Positions 26,661 through 36,614 of a DNA stretch of 64,000 nt are shown here, one piece after another. The translations under genes were made by a program, and so were the position numbers. The notes under the pieces are model-generated. The model had not been told where the DNA came from. It saw only the letters and a list, made by a program, of their open reading frames with translations, and searched no databases. The DNA comes from Phyllobacterium zundukense (GTDB lineage Bacteria; Pseudomonadota; Alphaproteobacteria; Rhizobiales; Rhizobiaceae), in contig NZ_CP104973.1 of assembly GCF_025452195.1 (NCBI RefSeq), positions 1,736,001-1,800,000 of the forward strand, written 5' to 3'. The stretch's first letter is position 1. Every line of letters starts with the position of its first letter.

Positions 26661-28208
26661 TTATGCAGTCAGCCATTCCTGGACCACATCGATATCGAGC
26701 GGTCCGATTTCATGATCGGCGGACACGGCCTTCACTGTAATATCGGCTCCGGCACTCCGCAGTTCCGCCTCAAGCGCAGGCGCATGCGCTCCAAACAGAT
26801 CGTGGTCACCGGTGATTGCAAGGACTTCCACCTCACGAAGATCGGCCTTGGGTGTATCCTCAAGCACCTTGGTCGCGCGCAACAGAACTGCATTGCGGAT
26901 AATGCCCGGATACAGTTGCATCATTGCAGCGAGAAGGTTCGCGCCGTTGGAATAGCCTAAGAAAGTAGTTCGTTGGAAATCCAGGCCGTAGGCCTCGACA
27001 GCACCCTCTATAAACGCGGCAAGTGCTTCGGCTTCCGAACGAATGTCCTTTTGATCAAAGCTCAGCGGTCCAAAGCGCCGGAACCAGCGGGCCGAACCCT
27101 CTTCCGTGCTGCGTCCGCGTAAACCAATCAAGCTTGCAAACGGCGCAACCTTCGAGGCGAACGGCATAAGGCTGGTCTCGTTGCCGCCCGTCCCGTGCAA
27201 GAGGATCAGTGTTTGCCCAATGGTGATTTCCGGGATGTGGACCCGGTGAATGAACGGAAGTTCGCGATAGATGAAACGCTCCTCTTTCGGCAGGCCAAAT
27301 TGCGGCAGCATTACTTTCAGGTTTTCAGCTTCCTCAGCAAAATGCGGCGGGATAAACAGCCGGGTGCCAAGCTTTTCAGGGGTTTCGTCGATCAGCATGC
27401 CGGGGCCGTCGGTAGCCATTTCGAGCAGGGTGCCGCCAGGCTCGCGCACGTAGATAGAATGGAAATATTTCCGGTCATGCAGTGCTGTTGCCGTCATTCC
27501 GCGTGCTACCAAGCGATCATACGTTGCCGTTACAGTGGGGATGTCCACAGCGCGAAAAGCAATATGGTCGATGGTGCCGGTTCCGGGTGCCGAGCCCCAG
27601 AACCCAGTTGCATCGCGAACGTCGATGCAATCGCCGGACGTTGAAACCATTCTTGTAATCGTTTCAGTTTGCCCGCCTGAAATGTAAGAAAAATAATCTG
27701 CAAGGAATGTGCACGTTTCCTGCGGTTTTTCGGTCAGAATCGTCGCGCCGCGGATGTATTTTATCGTATCAGATGCAGGAATTTCGCCACCAACCCAGAG
27801 ATCGCCGGCCTTTACGGCCTGAGTTCCCACGAGCTTCACGATCACACCGTCGGGATCATGCAAACGCAGCACCGGTTCACCGAATTCCTGTACTGGTCCT
27901 GAGGTAGCAACGTTGAATAGCAAGGCACGTGTCAGCCAGAAGCCAATACTATCCGGGGCAATAGCGAGCGAGACTTCGCTTGGCTGCCCGTATCCAACTC
28001 GGCCCGGCGAACCATCTTCCCATACGAGAAAGGTAATCAGAGAGCCTGGATTGCCTGACGCGTCCCCATAAAGGAGATGGAGCTGGGTTGCGTCTTCATA
28101 ACCGCCCGTGCGCTTGACAAGGCGCAGACCGAGGAAGCCAGCATAAAAATCGACATTTGCCTGAACCTTCCGCGTGATCAGGGTGATGTGGTGGATGCCG
28201 CCTGTCAT
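26661..28208 (-). CDS. VOC dioxygenase fused to alpha/beta hydrolase (MhqO-MhqD-like)
   Basis: 515 residues from ATG 28208 (MTGGIHHITLITRKVQANVD). Residues ~1-290 are a two-repeat VOC protein related to the neighbour (FLGLRLVKRTGGYEDATQLH; GTIDHIAFRAVD; GGTLLEMATDGPG). Residues ~310-515 are a carboxylesterase-type hydrolase: oxyanion HGTGGNE, nucleophile GYSNG, acidic GDHDLF, and His in ADHEIG. In Bacillus, separate MhqO and MhqD act in quinone resistance; here both activities sit in one chain. Convergent with the VOC dioxygenase at 25669. Confidence 0.88.
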   Translation of the reverse strand: MTGGIHHITLITRKVQANVDFYAGFLGLRLVKRTGGYEDATQLHLLYGDASGNPGSLITFLVWEDGSPGRVGYGQPSEVSLAIAPDSIGFWLTRALLFNVATSGPVQEFGEPVLRLHDPDGVIVKLVGTQAVKAGDLWVGGEIPASDTIKYIRGATILTEKPQETCTFLADYFSYISGGQTETITRMVSTSGDCIDVRDATGFWGSAPGTGTIDHIAFRAVDIPTVTATYDRLVARGMTATALHDRKYFHSIYVREPGGTLLEMATDGPGMLIDETPEKLGTRLFIPPHFAEEAENLKVMLPQFGLPKEERFIYRELPFIHRVHIPEITIGQTLILLHGTGGNETSLMPFASKVAPFASLIGLRGRSTEEGSARWFRRFGPLSFDQKDIRSEAEALAAFIEGAVEAYGLDFQRTTFLGYSNGANLLAAMMQLYPGIIRNAVLLRATKVLEDTPKADLREVEVLAITGDHDLFGAHAPALEAELRSAGADITVKAVSADHEIGPLDIDVVQEWLTA

Positions 28209-28293
28209 GAGTATCTCCCGGCCTGTCAATATTTGACTGTTACGGAGTAGAAAGCAGGGATGCAACGCCTAGAAGAACATCTCCAAAAAACAA

Positions 28294-28320
28294 CACCCAC
28301 CGCGGGAGGAGCGGTGGGTG
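28294..28320 (-). terminator. Terminator of the DUF1127 gene
   Basis: Perfect 10-bp stem CACCCACCGC/GCGGTGGGTG with a 7-base loop (28294-28320). On the minus strand it is followed by TTGTTTTTTGG. It lies about 90 bp past the DUF1127 stop. Confidence 0.82.
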
Positions 28321-28408
28321 CTACTTGTAAAGATCAGCTGGGAGGAGACTGATCTCTAGACCATCCGTGACTTGGGAGGAGAACGTCCCGGAGGTTGATC
28401 GAATTTAC

Positions 28409-28558
28409 TTACTGAGCCGAAGCGGCTTTCTTGGCAACGAAAGAGATATCGCCGCGGGAAATGCCAAGGTCATTCAGTTCACGTGCAGACAGGCGGTTCA
28501 GTTCCGTGACAGTGTCACGATAGCGGCGCCAGTTATTGTAAGAGCGGATCAGGTTCAT
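28409..28558 (-). CDS. DUF1127 small protein
   Basis: 49 residues from ATG 28558 (MNLIRSYNNWRRYRDTVTEL), with AAGGTGAG upstream; an in-frame ATG at 28633 would add an unmatched leader. The Arg-rich YRDTVTELNRLSARELNDLG motif is the DUF1127 core. Members of this family in Rhizobiales act in phosphate/carbon regulation and RNA binding; the role here is unknown. Monocistronic with its own terminator. Confidence 0.85.
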   Translation of the reverse strand: MNLIRSYNNWRRYRDTVTELNRLSARELNDLGISRGDISFVAKKAASAQ

Positions 28559-28728
28559 TTCACTCACCTTGTAAGTTCTTGTTTGTTTGATCATTTTTCG
28601 ATCATGCTGCTCATATAGTAGACAGCCTGCCAAACTTGCAGTGACAAGTTTGCATAGCTGCTCTGCAACGAAATGAGGGGTTGACCAAGAGAGCTGATGA
28701 GAAAACGGGAAGCTTTCTCCGGTTGAAA

Positions 28729-29175
28729 TCAGGCTTGTGTTTTTGCTTTAGATTTTGGCGTTTTGGATGGTCGACGCGGCTGGGTTGATTTGTCTGTCTT
28801 CCGTTCCGCCAACAGCTTGTTGGCCTTTTTTGCAGCCGCTTCGCATCGCTCGCGAAATTGTTCCACTTCTTCTTCCGGCAGGTGCTCGATACCAATAAAG
28901 GCATTCCTGGCTTTGCCAACACGAACCAGCTCATCGAGTTTCGCCTGGATGGCTACGCTATCGCGATTTTGCGTGTTCTGGATGAGAAAGACCATCAGGA
29001 AGGTGATGATGGTTGTGCCGGTATTGATGATGAGCTGCCATGTGTCGGAAAAGCCGAAGATAGGACCTGTGACGGCCCAAGTAATTACGATCAGACAACA
29101 CAAAACGAAGGTTAGTGGTTTGCCAGCTGCGAGCGCAACGTGATTGGCGATCCGCGTAAACAATTTGCCAAACAT
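28729..29175 (-). CDS. Low-affinity iron permease-family small membrane protein
   Basis: 148 residues (MFGKLFTRIANHVALAAGKP). Two membrane helices (FVLCCLIVITWAVTGPIFGF and IINTGTTIITFLMVFLIQNT) and the conserved QNTQNRDSVAIQAKLDEL segment match the low-affinity iron permease family (PF04120 type). The Lys-rich C-terminus is low complexity. Iron transport is a family name, not demonstrated here. Confidence 0.82.
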   Translation of the reverse strand: MFGKLFTRIANHVALAAGKPLTFVLCCLIVITWAVTGPIFGFSDTWQLIINTGTTIITFLMVFLIQNTQNRDSVAIQAKLDELVRVGKARNAFIGIEHLPEEEVEQFRERCEAAAKKANKLLAERKTDKSTQPRRPSKTPKSKAKTQA

Positions 29176-29285
29176 GATGTCCTCCTCCTGAAAAGCAGCG
29201 AGGAGATAACTTGATGCCGCGTGAAATGTTCCACGAAGCGCTGCGAAGTACCAAGGGCTATTGGATCGAGAAGACGGTTGAGAAA

Positions 29286-29362
29286 TGGCGCGCCCGAAAG
29301 GATTCGAACCTCTGACCCCCAGATTCGTAGTCTGGTGCTCTATCCAGCTGAGCTACGGGCGC
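29286..29362 (-). tRNA. tRNA-Arg (anticodon ACG)
   Basis: 77 nt with encoded CCA. Acceptor GCGCCCG pairs with CGGGCGC; anticodon loop CTACGAA gives ACG (codons CGN, wobble after A-to-I editing). T-arm GGTTCGAATCC standard. No repeat or integrase is nearby, so this copy is not occupied by an element. Confidence 0.96.
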
Positions 29363-29437
29363 GTGCCACAAATGCGCGTTAGTCTGCGCAGCGCGGTTGG
29401 TAATCGGTTGAGCTATGAATTGCAAGCTGCTTCGCTC

Positions 29438-29480
29438 AAAAAACCGCAACTATTTTCACATGGAATGTTGGCTGCGGTTT
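29438..29480 (-). terminator. Probable accA terminator
   Basis: Complementary AAACCGCA (29441-29448) and TGCGGTTT (29473-29480) flank a 24-base loop; on the minus strand the stem ends in TTTTTT. It lies 10 bp past the accA stop. The long loop lowers confidence. Confidence 0.55.
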
Positions 29481-29489
29481 CTTTGGAGG

Positions 29490-30443
29490 CTAAAGACTAC
29501 GGCCGATGGCCAGATATTTATCGCGCCGGTCTTGTCTCAACATGTCACGATCCATGTTGCCCATGGATTTGAGAGCAACATTGATAATGTTGCCTGTTGC
29601 CTCGATCGCTGCATCCTTGCCGCGGTGCGCGCCACCCATGGGTTCGGGAATGATGCCATCGATGATCTTCAGTTCATAAAGATCCTGCGCGGTGATACGC
29701 ATCGAAGTCGCGGCATCCTTAGCCCGGGTGGAATCGTGCCAGAGAATGGACGCTGCGCCCTCCGGTGAAATCACCGAGTAGATGGAATGTTCGAGCATGT
29801 AGACACGGTTGGCTGTGGCGATCGCGATCGCTCCGCCGGACCCTCCTTCTCCGATGATAACCGAGACGATCGGCACTTTCAGATTGAGACAAGCGGCAGT
29901 CGAACGGGCAATGGCCTCGGCTTGTCCGCGTTCTTCCGCCGCGATTCCCGGAAAGGCACCCGCCGTATCGACGAGCGTAATCACCGGCAAGTCGAAACGG
30001 TCGGCCAGATCCATGATGCGCACGGCCTTGCGATAGCCTTCAGGCATGGCCATGCCGAAATTGTGTTTGAGGCGTGTCTTGGTGTCGTTGCCCTTTTCCT
30101 GTCCGATAACGGCGACGGCTTGACCATTGAAGCGTGCGAGACCGGCCTGGACGGCGTCATCGTCCGCATAGTTGCGGTCACCTGCCAGTGGCGTGAAATC
30201 GGTGAAGAGCTTGGAGATATAATCCACACAGTGAGGGCGATCCGGATGACGCGCAATCTGCGCCTTCTGCCAGGGGGTGAGCTTGCGGTAGAGATCGCGC
30301 AACGCCTCGGCGGACCTTTTCTCCAACCGTACGATCTCGTCATTGGTGTCGAGAGCATCGCCTTCCTCGGCAAGCTTTTTCAACTCGAGAATCTTGCCGT
30401 CGAGATCAGCAACCGGCTTTTCAAAGTCAAGGTAGTTGTACAT
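29490..30443 (-). CDS. accA: Acetyl-CoA carboxylase carboxyltransferase subunit alpha
   Basis: First committed step of fatty-acid synthesis: transfers carboxyl from biotin to acetyl-CoA with AccD. 317 residues from ATG 30443 ([20 protein letters not shown]). Family landmarks: [53 protein letters not shown] and [12 protein letters not shown]. Length typical. accD was not found in the window, as usual for split loci. Confidence 0.95.
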   Translation of the reverse strand: MYNYLDFEKPVADLDGKILELKKLAEEGDALDTNDEIVRLEKRSAEALRDLYRKLTPWQKAQIARHPDRPHCVDYISKLFTDFTPLAGDRNYADDDAVQAGLARFNGQAVAVIGQEKGNDTKTRLKHNFGMAMPEGYRKAVRIMDLADRFDLPVITLVDTAGAFPGIAAEERGQAEAIARSTAACLNLKVPIVSVIIGEGGSGGAIAIATANRVYMLEHSIYSVISPEGAASILWHDSTRAKDAATSMRITAQDLYELKIIDGIIPEPMGGAHRGKDAAIEATGNIINVALKSMGNMDRDMLRQDRRDKYLAIGRSL

Positions 30444-30582
30444 GGACGAGGGGTCTGCCTGCAAAACGGTGGGTTTTTCACGACCTAACTGGCTGTTGCC
30501 GAGGCGCATGTCAAGGAAGCAAGGTTGAGATCATGCGTTGGTGGCGCATGTTACAGAGGGAATTCCGGCAAAGGGATGGTGG

Positions 30583-31083
30583 TTATTTGGCGGGGCTCTT
30601 GCGTTTCGCCGGCTTGGCGGAGTTTGAGCGTCTTGCGCGTTTTGGAGTCTTGGTGCGCTGCCAACCGATCCATCTGCCTTCGCCTTCATAGTTGTGAAAG
30701 CCGCCAGCTGCTGCGATCAGCCCCTGCCGCACTTCGTCTAAATCGAGCCCTGGCATATTTTGCAGGAGAACTGGCGGCAGGTGATCGATGTCGAGCCAAG
30801 TCTGGTCAAAATAGATGTGTTCCGGACCGCTTTCGCCAGTTACAGCAAAGAACCAGCGGCCTTCCATGACATCGCCGAACCAGGGATCAGGAAACAGGGA
30901 AGGCGCGAAGTCAAATCCAAATGCGGTTACTTCATCCCAGCGCCAGCTTTGCCGCCAATTCATCGTGCGGGTCAAATGGCTGGAGCGGCTGAATCCCGTT
31001 TTGTCAAAATGGATCACCTCGCTGTCGGGTTCGACAGACGATGACTCTGACCCGTATAACAATCTCTTCAACAGCCGCCACAT
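30583..31083 (-). CDS. Conserved hypothetical protein
   Basis: 166 residues from ATG 31083 (MWRLLKRLLYGSESSSVEPD). Soluble, no recognised domain. The middle is Trp/Phe-rich (WRQSWRWDEVTAFGFDFAPS; HIYFDQTWLDIDHLP); the C-terminus is Lys/Arg-rich (TKTPKRARRSNSAKPAKRKS). It lies downstream of xerD across a 10-bp-stem hairpin. Its function is not known. Confidence 0.7.
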   Translation of the reverse strand: MWRLLKRLLYGSESSSVEPDSEVIHFDKTGFSRSSHLTRTMNWRQSWRWDEVTAFGFDFAPSLFPDPWFGDVMEGRWFFAVTGESGPEHIYFDQTWLDIDHLPPVLLQNMPGLDLDEVRQGLIAAAGGFHNYEGEGRWIGWQRTKTPKRARRSNSAKPAKRKSPAK

Positions 31084-31100
31084 GGCCGGTCCGCCAGTTT

Positions 31101-31127
31101 GCTGGCCCACTCCATCGGTGGGCCAGC
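31101..31127 (-). terminator. Strong hairpin between xerD and the next gene
   Basis: Perfect 10-bp stem GCTGGCCCAC/GTGGGCCAGC with a 7-base loop, starting 2 bp after the xerD stop (31130). No T-run follows, so it may be a weak terminator or a 3' mRNA-protecting structure. Confidence 0.55.
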
Positions 31128-31129
31128 AT

Positions 31130-32056
31130 TTAGTCTGCCAGAGGGTGATGCTCCGTGACAAGCTGATGCAGCCGCTCTTCCATCACATGTGTGTAAATTT
31201 GCGTCGTCGAAATATCCGAATGGCCGAGTAATTGCTGCACAGCACGCAGATCCGCACCGTTTTGCAAGAGATGGCTGGCAAAGGCATGACGCAAAACATG
31301 GGGCGATATCGCCGATGTTTTGAGGCCCGCCCGCGCGGCAAGCCCCTTCAGTTCCCGTGCGAACACCTGTCGTGCCAGAAAGCCGCTTTCCGATATGGCG
31401 GGGAACAGCCAGACACTGGCGGAAAGACTAGGCAATGCGTCACGCACCGCCAGATATTTTGCCATTGCGTTGCGCGCCTTGCCGGATAAAGGGACGACAC
31501 GGTCCTTCGAGCCCTTGCCTCGGACCATGAGGAATCGATTGTCTGAGCGTGCGACCGTTACCGGAAGGCCAACAAGTTCAGAAACACGCAGGCCTGTTGC
31601 ATAAAGAATTTCGAGCAGCGCATGCAGTCGTAGCGCCTGGAGATGAACGGCACTCGATGATTTTGCGTCGAAGGTCTCGACCTCAGCGCGGGAAAGCAGT
31701 TTTTCCACATCCGACTCGCTCAGGATTTTTGGCAGGGCGCGGTCCTTTTTCGGCGTGTCCAGCGTGCTGGTCGGATCGTCGGTGCGAATATTCTCCATGT
31801 AGAGAAAGCGGAAGAACTGGCGCAGGGCCGAAAGCCGCCGTGCCTGGGATGTGGCTGCGTAGCCCCGTCCGGCAATGTCGTCGAGATAGGACCGAATTGT
31901 TCCGGGTTCTGCAAAGGTCAATTGGATACCTGTTGCAACGCTGAACCCTGCAGCATCTTCCAGATCCCGGCGATACGAATCCAGTGTGTTTTGTGCGGCC
32001 CCGCGTTCGGCGCTCATCATTTCAAGGAAGGTCTCTATGGCTGCTGCTGCTCGCAT
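31130..32056 (-). CDS. xerD: Tyrosine recombinase XerD
   Basis: Resolves chromosome dimers at dif with XerC. 308 residues. N-terminal core-binding domain, then catalytic Arg ([12 protein letters not shown]), Lys ([10 protein letters not shown]), HxxR ([12 protein letters not shown]), His (LLGHSDIS) and Tyr (TTQIYTHV). It lacks the arm-binding domain of the element integrase. Preceded by a 53-aa membrane protein with a 4-bp gap. Confidence 0.93.
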   Translation of the reverse strand: MRAAAAIETFLEMMSAERGAAQNTLDSYRRDLEDAAGFSVATGIQLTFAEPGTIRSYLDDIAGRGYAATSQARRLSALRQFFRFLYMENIRTDDPTSTLDTPKKDRALPKILSESDVEKLLSRAEVETFDAKSSSAVHLQALRLHALLEILYATGLRVSELVGLPVTVARSDNRFLMVRGKGSKDRVVPLSGKARNAMAKYLAVRDALPSLSASVWLFPAISESGFLARQVFARELKGLAARAGLKTSAISPHVLRHAFASHLLQNGADLRAVQQLLGHSDISTTQIYTHVMEERLHQLVTEHHPLAD

Positions 32057-32060
32057 CGGC

Positions 32061-32222
32061 TTATTTCGGTCTATCCGGTTTCGGATTGAGCTTTTCAGAG
32101 GGAATGCGAATAGTCATTTCCGTCTGCGTGGGATGCACGAAAGTCACCAGCGCAACCATGCCGGCATAGATGAGCCCCGCGAGAATCGCGAGAATGATGA
32201 TCAATCGTGTAAGCGTCGGCAT
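32061..32222 (-). CDS. 53-aa single-pass membrane protein upstream of xerD
   Basis: 53 residues from ATG 32222, too short for ordinary ORF lists. Reading [20 protein letters not shown] then [20 protein letters not shown] and a Pro/Lys-rich tail. One membrane helix (residues ~6-28), basic C-terminal tail. It ends 4 bp before the xerD ATG, suggesting an operon. Function unknown; similar small genes before xerD occur in related genomes from general knowledge, not checked here. Confidence 0.7.
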   Translation of the reverse strand: MPTLTRLIIILAILAGLIYAGMVALVTFVHPTQTEMTIRIPSEKLNPKPDRPK

Positions 32223-32364
32223 TTTCTATTTGAATCGCCTTTGTCGGCTTTGGTGCTTGGTTCCATAATCCTGCAGCTCAAACCCTTATGATTTGATGAA
32301 GCTTGAGTCTTCTAACGCCATAGTTTGCTTGACGACAGCACGGTTTTCCTGTCGAAACGCAATT

Positions 32365-32988
32365 ATGAATATGACTGAAGACACAGTTGGGGCAGCCGAG
32401 ATTGCGGAGCTTGCCAAATCCATCAGAGAGCGCCTCGGACATCGGTCCATCGTGCTTATCGGACTGATGGGCGCAGGCAAATCCACAGTCGGCAAAAAAC
32501 TTGCGTCACTGGTCGAACTGCCGTTCTTCGACGCTGACAACGAGATCGAAAAAGTCTCGACCATGACTATTCCAGAACTTTTCGAAGCCTATGGAGAAGC
32601 CGAATTTCGGGACCTCGAGCGGCGCGTTATTGCGCGCATGCTTGAGAATGGACCGATCGTGCTGGCGACCGGTGGCGGTGCTTATATGAATGAACTTACG
32701 CGAAAAGCTATTGCTTCGGATGGTATTTCGCTCTGGTTGAAGGCCGAACTTGATGTGCTGATGGCGCGTGTTGCGCGCAAACAGAACCGTCCGCTCTTGA
32801 AAAACGATAATCCTCGAGGTGTGATGGAACGACTTATGACCGAGCGCCACCCGATTTATTCGGTCGCCGATCTGGTGGTGAACTCCCGCGAGGAAAAGAA
32901 GGAAATCATTGCCTTCGAAGCAATGCAGGCAATTGTTGCCCATCTTGATGGTATCGCATCCCGCAGCAATGAGGAATCCGGTTCATGA
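32365..32988 (+). CDS. aroK: Shikimate kinase
   Basis: Phosphorylates shikimate at the 3-OH in the chorismate pathway. 207 residues from ATG 32365. Walker [16 protein letters not shown], substrate-binding [17 protein letters not shown], and ATGGGAYM. Slightly long at the N-terminus as in Rhizobiales. The stop overlaps aroB as ATGA (32985-32988). Confidence 0.95.
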   Translation: MNMTEDTVGAAEIAELAKSIRERLGHRSIVLIGLMGAGKSTVGKKLASLVELPFFDADNEIEKVSTMTIPELFEAYGEAEFRDLERRVIARMLENGPIVLATGGGAYMNELTRKAIASDGISLWLKAELDVLMARVARKQNRPLLKNDNPRGVMERLMTERHPIYSVADLVVNSREEKKEIIAFEAMQAIVAHLDGIASRSNEESGS

Positions 32989-34109
32989 CCGACGCGGTTA
33001 CCACTACCATTGTACCCGTCAAGCTCGGGGATCGTTCTTACGACATTCTCATCGGGGCTGGATTGATCGATCGGGCCGGACACGAGATTGCAAAGCGGGC
33101 CAAATCGGTGCGTGTCGCCATTGTCAGCGACGAGACTGTCGCAGGTCTGCATCTCGATCGGCTCACGCGAAGCCTGACGGCTGCCGGTATAGATTCTACA
33201 CCGATCTTGGTTGCACCCGGAGAGAAATCCAAGGGTTTTGCAACACTCGAAACCGTAACCAATGCAATTCTTTCCGCGCGTCTTGAGCGCGGCGATATCG
33301 TGGTTGCTTTTGGCGGCGGTGTCATTGGCGACCTTGCCGGGTTTGCGGCCGGCATTGCCCGTCGCGGCATGGGATTCATCCAGATGCCTACATCGTTGCT
33401 GGCGCAAGTCGACTCCTCGGTGGGCGGCAAGACGGGCATCAACACGGCGCACGGCAAGAACCTCGTTGGTGTCTTTTATCAGCCCCAACTCGTTCTGGCC
33501 GATACGGATGTGCTGGACACATTAACTCCACGCGAGTTCCGTGCCGGCTACGCTGAAGTTGCTAAATATGGACTGATCGACCGGCCGGATTTTTTTGCCT
33601 GGCTGGAAAAGAACTGGCGGGGGATTTTCGCTGGCGGACCCGAACGCACTGAGGCCATTGCCATATCATGCCAATCCAAAGCCGATGTAGTCGCCAGAGA
33701 TGAACGCGAGACGGGGGATCGTGCGCTACTCAATCTTGGCCATACGTTTGGCCATGCATTAGAAACCGCGACGCACTACGATTCCGGGCGGTTGGTACAT
33801 GGCGAAGGCGTCGCCATCGGGATGGTTCTCGCGCACCAGTTTTCGGCAAAAATGAACCTGGCCAGCCCGGACGATGCGGCTCGCGTCGAAGCGCATCTGC
33901 GCCAAGTGGGGCTCCCGGTTTCCATGGGCGATATCCCTGGCCAACTACCTTCCGCGGAAACACTGATGGACTACATTGCGCAAGATAAAAAAGTAGCGCG
34001 CGGGGCGCTTACATTCATTTTGACTCGCGGCATTGGCCAGTCGTTTATCGCAAAAGACGTGCCGCCATCGGCCGTGTTAAGCTTTTTGCAGGAGAAACAT
34101 CCGAAATGA
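32985..34109 (+). CDS. aroB: 3-dehydroquinate synthase
   Basis: Converts DAHP to 3-dehydroquinate, the second step of the shikimate pathway. 374 residues. NAD-binding [15 protein letters not shown] and [19 protein letters not shown], with the zinc-binding His pair region [10 protein letters not shown] and a later HGEGVAIGM. Overlaps aroK and the CNNM gene by 4 bp each (ATGA), so the three are probably one operon. Confidence 0.96.
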   Translation: MTDAVTTTIVPVKLGDRSYDILIGAGLIDRAGHEIAKRAKSVRVAIVSDETVAGLHLDRLTRSLTAAGIDSTPILVAPGEKSKGFATLETVTNAILSARLERGDIVVAFGGGVIGDLAGFAAGIARRGMGFIQMPTSLLAQVDSSVGGKTGINTAHGKNLVGVFYQPQLVLADTDVLDTLTPREFRAGYAEVAKYGLIDRPDFFAWLEKNWRGIFAGGPERTEAIAISCQSKADVVARDERETGDRALLNLGHTFGHALETATHYDSGRLVHGEGVAIGMVLAHQFSAKMNLASPDDAARVEAHLRQVGLPVSMGDIPGQLPSAETLMDYIAQDKKVARGALTFILTRGIGQSFIAKDVPPSAVLSFLQEKHPK

Positions 34110-35389
34110 CGCTGGAAATCTGGATCTTTTGCGGAATCATATTCCTTTTGATCCTGATGTCTGCCTTGTTTTCAGGGTCTGAGACTGCACTGACCGCCGT
34201 CTCTCGTGCACGTATGCATCGCTTGTCGAACCGCGGTGACGAACGCGCGGCCGTGGTGGAAAATCTGATCGTAAAGCGGGACCGGCTTATCGGTGTCATG
34301 CTCATCGGCAACAACCTCATCAATATTCTAGCCTCTTCGTTGACGACGAGTATGCTGCTGACATTGTTCGGCCAAGCTGGCGTTGCTTATGCCACGGCGA
34401 TAATGACAGTGTTACTTGTCATTTTCGCGGAGGTGTTGCCCAAGTCCTGGGCGATTTCGAGTCCCGATCGAAATTCGCTCGCTCTTGTCCGGTTTGCCCA
34501 GATAGTCGTTTTTCTGTTCGGCCCCCTTTCTGATCTGGTCAATTGGATTGTTCGCCAGATTCTTGCGGTGTTCGGCATTAACCTTGCGGCAGGCACGTCA
34601 ATGTTGTCAGCCCAGGAAGAACTGCGCGGCACTGTCGATCTATTGCACAAGGAAGGCTCTGTCGTTAAAGGTGACCGGGACCAGATCGGCGGTCTCCTCG
34701 ACCTGCGTGAACTCGAAGTCTATGACGTTATGATCCATCGGACCGACATGGATTCGGTCAACGCAGACGATCCTATCGAGACCATCATTACGGAAATCCT
34801 GGCGAGCCATCATACCCGCATTCCAGTCTGGAAGGGCGCGAATGACAATATCGTCGGTGTTGTCCATGCCAAGGATCTGGTGCGGGCGATCCGCGACGCA
34901 AATCGGGACTTTTCCAAGATCAACATCATGAAGGTGGCGACGAAGCCGTGGTTCGTTCCGGACACGACAAGCCTTCAGGATCAGCTCAATGCCTTTCTGA
35001 GACGCAAAGCGCATATCGCCATTGTGGTCGATGAATATGGCGACGTGCAAGGATTGATCACTCTTGAAGACATTCTAGAAGAGATCGTCGGCGATATCGC
35101 TGACGAGCACGACATCGATGTGCAGGGTTGCCGTCCTCAACCGGATGGTTCAGTGCTGGTTGACGGCTCAGTCCCCATTCGTGATCTTAACCGGGCTCTG
35201 GACTGGCACTTGCCCGATGCCGAAGCGACGACCATTGCCGGTCTCGTGATCCATGAAACACAGAGCATTCCGAAGGAAAAACAAGCCTTCACCTTCCATG
35301 GCAAGCGTTTCACGATTTTGAAGCGTGAGAAGAACCGTATTACACGGCTGCGTATTCGCCCCATCGAGGATGACGACAGGCCAAGTTAA
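34106..35389 (+). CDS. CNNM/CorC-family transporter (DUF21 and CBS domains)
   Basis: Putative divalent-cation (Mg/Co) exporter or hemolysin-C-like protein. 427 residues: DUF21 membrane domain (residues ~5-190, [20 protein letters not shown]), CBS pair ([35 protein letters not shown]) and a C-terminal CorC_HlyC domain ([15 protein letters not shown]). Coupled to aroB by ATGA overlap, a conserved Rhizobiales arrangement. Confidence 0.9.
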   Translation: MTLEIWIFCGIIFLLILMSALFSGSETALTAVSRARMHRLSNRGDERAAVVENLIVKRDRLIGVMLIGNNLINILASSLTTSMLLTLFGQAGVAYATAIMTVLLVIFAEVLPKSWAISSPDRNSLALVRFAQIVVFLFGPLSDLVNWIVRQILAVFGINLAAGTSMLSAQEELRGTVDLLHKEGSVVKGDRDQIGGLLDLRELEVYDVMIHRTDMDSVNADDPIETIITEILASHHTRIPVWKGANDNIVGVVHAKDLVRAIRDANRDFSKINIMKVATKPWFVPDTTSLQDQLNAFLRRKAHIAIVVDEYGDVQGLITLEDILEEIVGDIADEHDIDVQGCRPQPDGSVLVDGSVPIRDLNRALDWHLPDAEATTIAGLVIHETQSIPKEKQAFTFHGKRFTILKREKNRITRLRIRPIEDDDRPS

Positions 35390-35432
35390 ACTAGTGCCGT
35401 TTAGCTTATAGCGCTTCATCACGGCAACAAAA

Positions 35433-35828
35433 TCAGCTGGGCGCGCGAACGCTGAGCGCTCCTAGTCGCTTGGCCGTTTTTCGCAAAGAGGCATCGAAGC
35501 TGATCATAGTCTCACATGTGAGGCTTGCTGCCGCTAGATGAAACGCATCCGCATAGTCCATGCCTGACACCGACAAACCCAGAGCCTGAGCGGCCACGGC
35601 GGGGTTTTCGAGTGAAACATTTGCAAGTCCGGCAAATTTACGCAAGGCTTGGATAATTGTTAGCGTGTCAAAGCCATATGCGCCTTTCAAAACCCACCCG
35701 GTTTCGAGAAGAACTGTCGTGGAGATCCATACTTTCTCATGTTCGATCAGTTTGCGGGACGCGACTGATTGTTGGGGGTGATCTCCGGTCAGAAACCGGA
35801 CCACAACGTTGGTGTCAATTGCCAGCAT
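35433..35828 (-). CDS. PIN-domain toxin (VapC-like)
   Basis: 131 residues. PIN-domain acidic residues appear in MLAIDTNVVVRFLTGD, LLETGWVLKG, DYADAFHLA and ISFDASL, consistent with a metal-dependent ribonuclease. It overlaps the upstream AbrB-like gene by 14 bp, the usual antitoxin-toxin order. Target RNA unknown. Confidence 0.88.
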   Translation of the reverse strand: MLAIDTNVVVRFLTGDHPQQSVASRKLIEHEKVWISTTVLLETGWVLKGAYGFDTLTIIQALRKFAGLANVSLENPAVAAQALGLSVSGMDYADAFHLAAASLTCETMISFDASLRKTAKRLGALSVRAPS

Positions 35829-36090
35829 GTCTGAGCCTGGCCTGGGCGGTTATGGCTGCATCCATTTCTTCCAGGGTTTTTGGCTCATCAGTGTACTTTA
35901 GCATGCCAAATACATCACTGATCATAGAGCTCTCGAAGAGCGGTTGTTCCTTTAAGAGTACCCCTTCGCCAGTTTCCTCAACAATCAGGCGGGTGCCAGG
36001 GTCCCAATGATGTTGCTTGCGAATAGTCGCGGGTAGAACAATTTGACCCTTTGTAGAAACGACGGTTGTAAGCTTCACTGTTTTAGGCAT
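35815..36090 (-). CDS. AbrB-like antitoxin
   Basis: 91 residues from ATG 36090 (MPKTVKLTTVVSTKGQIVLP). The swapped-hairpin AbrB/MazE core is TTVVSTKGQIVLPATIRKQH...GTRLIVEETGEGVLL. Pairs with the PIN toxin overlapping downstream; likely autoregulates the operon. Confidence 0.88.
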   Translation of the reverse strand: MPKTVKLTTVVSTKGQIVLPATIRKQHHWDPGTRLIVEETGEGVLLKEQPLFESSMISDVFGMLKYTDEPKTLEEMDAAITAQARLRHAGN

Positions 36091-36167
36091 CGAGCACTCC
36101 AAAGTAAGACGTATGTAAGATAGGCTCGTTTCTATAATTTGCAAGGCATTTGGCCGGTCACAAGGTT

Positions 36168-36470
36168 CTATCGCCGCGTCGCCTCACCCGGTGCCGCGGG
36201 TTCAAGCGCCAGCGCGTGGACGCTGCCATTCAGTTCGTCCTGTAGCACTTCATTGATGGCGCGATGGCGCGCAACACGCGACATGCCGGCGAATGCCTCC
36301 GCGACAATCCGCACACGAAAATGCGTTTCGCCTGAACCGTCAAATGTGCCATGATGTTCGCTGTCAGAATGATGGTGGCCGGCGTGCAGATGGCTTTCAT
36401 TGATGACTGCCAACGAAACAGGATGAAAAACCTGCATCAGTTTGCTTTCGATCACTGACTGAGTGGACAT
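36168..36470 (-). CDS. bolA: BolA-family protein
   Basis: 100 residues from ATG 36470. BolA pattern with His-rich HLHAGHHHSDSEHHG, DGSGETHFRVRIVAEAF and RHRAINEVLQDEL. BolA proteins partner with monothiol glutaredoxins in Fe-S and stress regulation. Slightly longer N-terminus than E. coli BolA. Divergent from the J-domain gene. Confidence 0.9.
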   Translation of the reverse strand: MSTQSVIESKLMQVFHPVSLAVINESHLHAGHHHSDSEHHGTFDGSGETHFRVRIVAEAFAGMSRVARHRAINEVLQDELNGSVHALALEPAAPGEATRR

Positions 36471-36614
36471 TTCGTTCTCCTGCGCCCATATGGTAGTTTC
36501 ACTTGGCAAATCCGTTCATGATCACAAATTTACCGCCATTTCAGGCGTTAGGTCTATCCATGGGTAAATGTCAATTCTTGTTCCGCCAACCGATCCGTTG
36601 ATGATTCTGATTCG

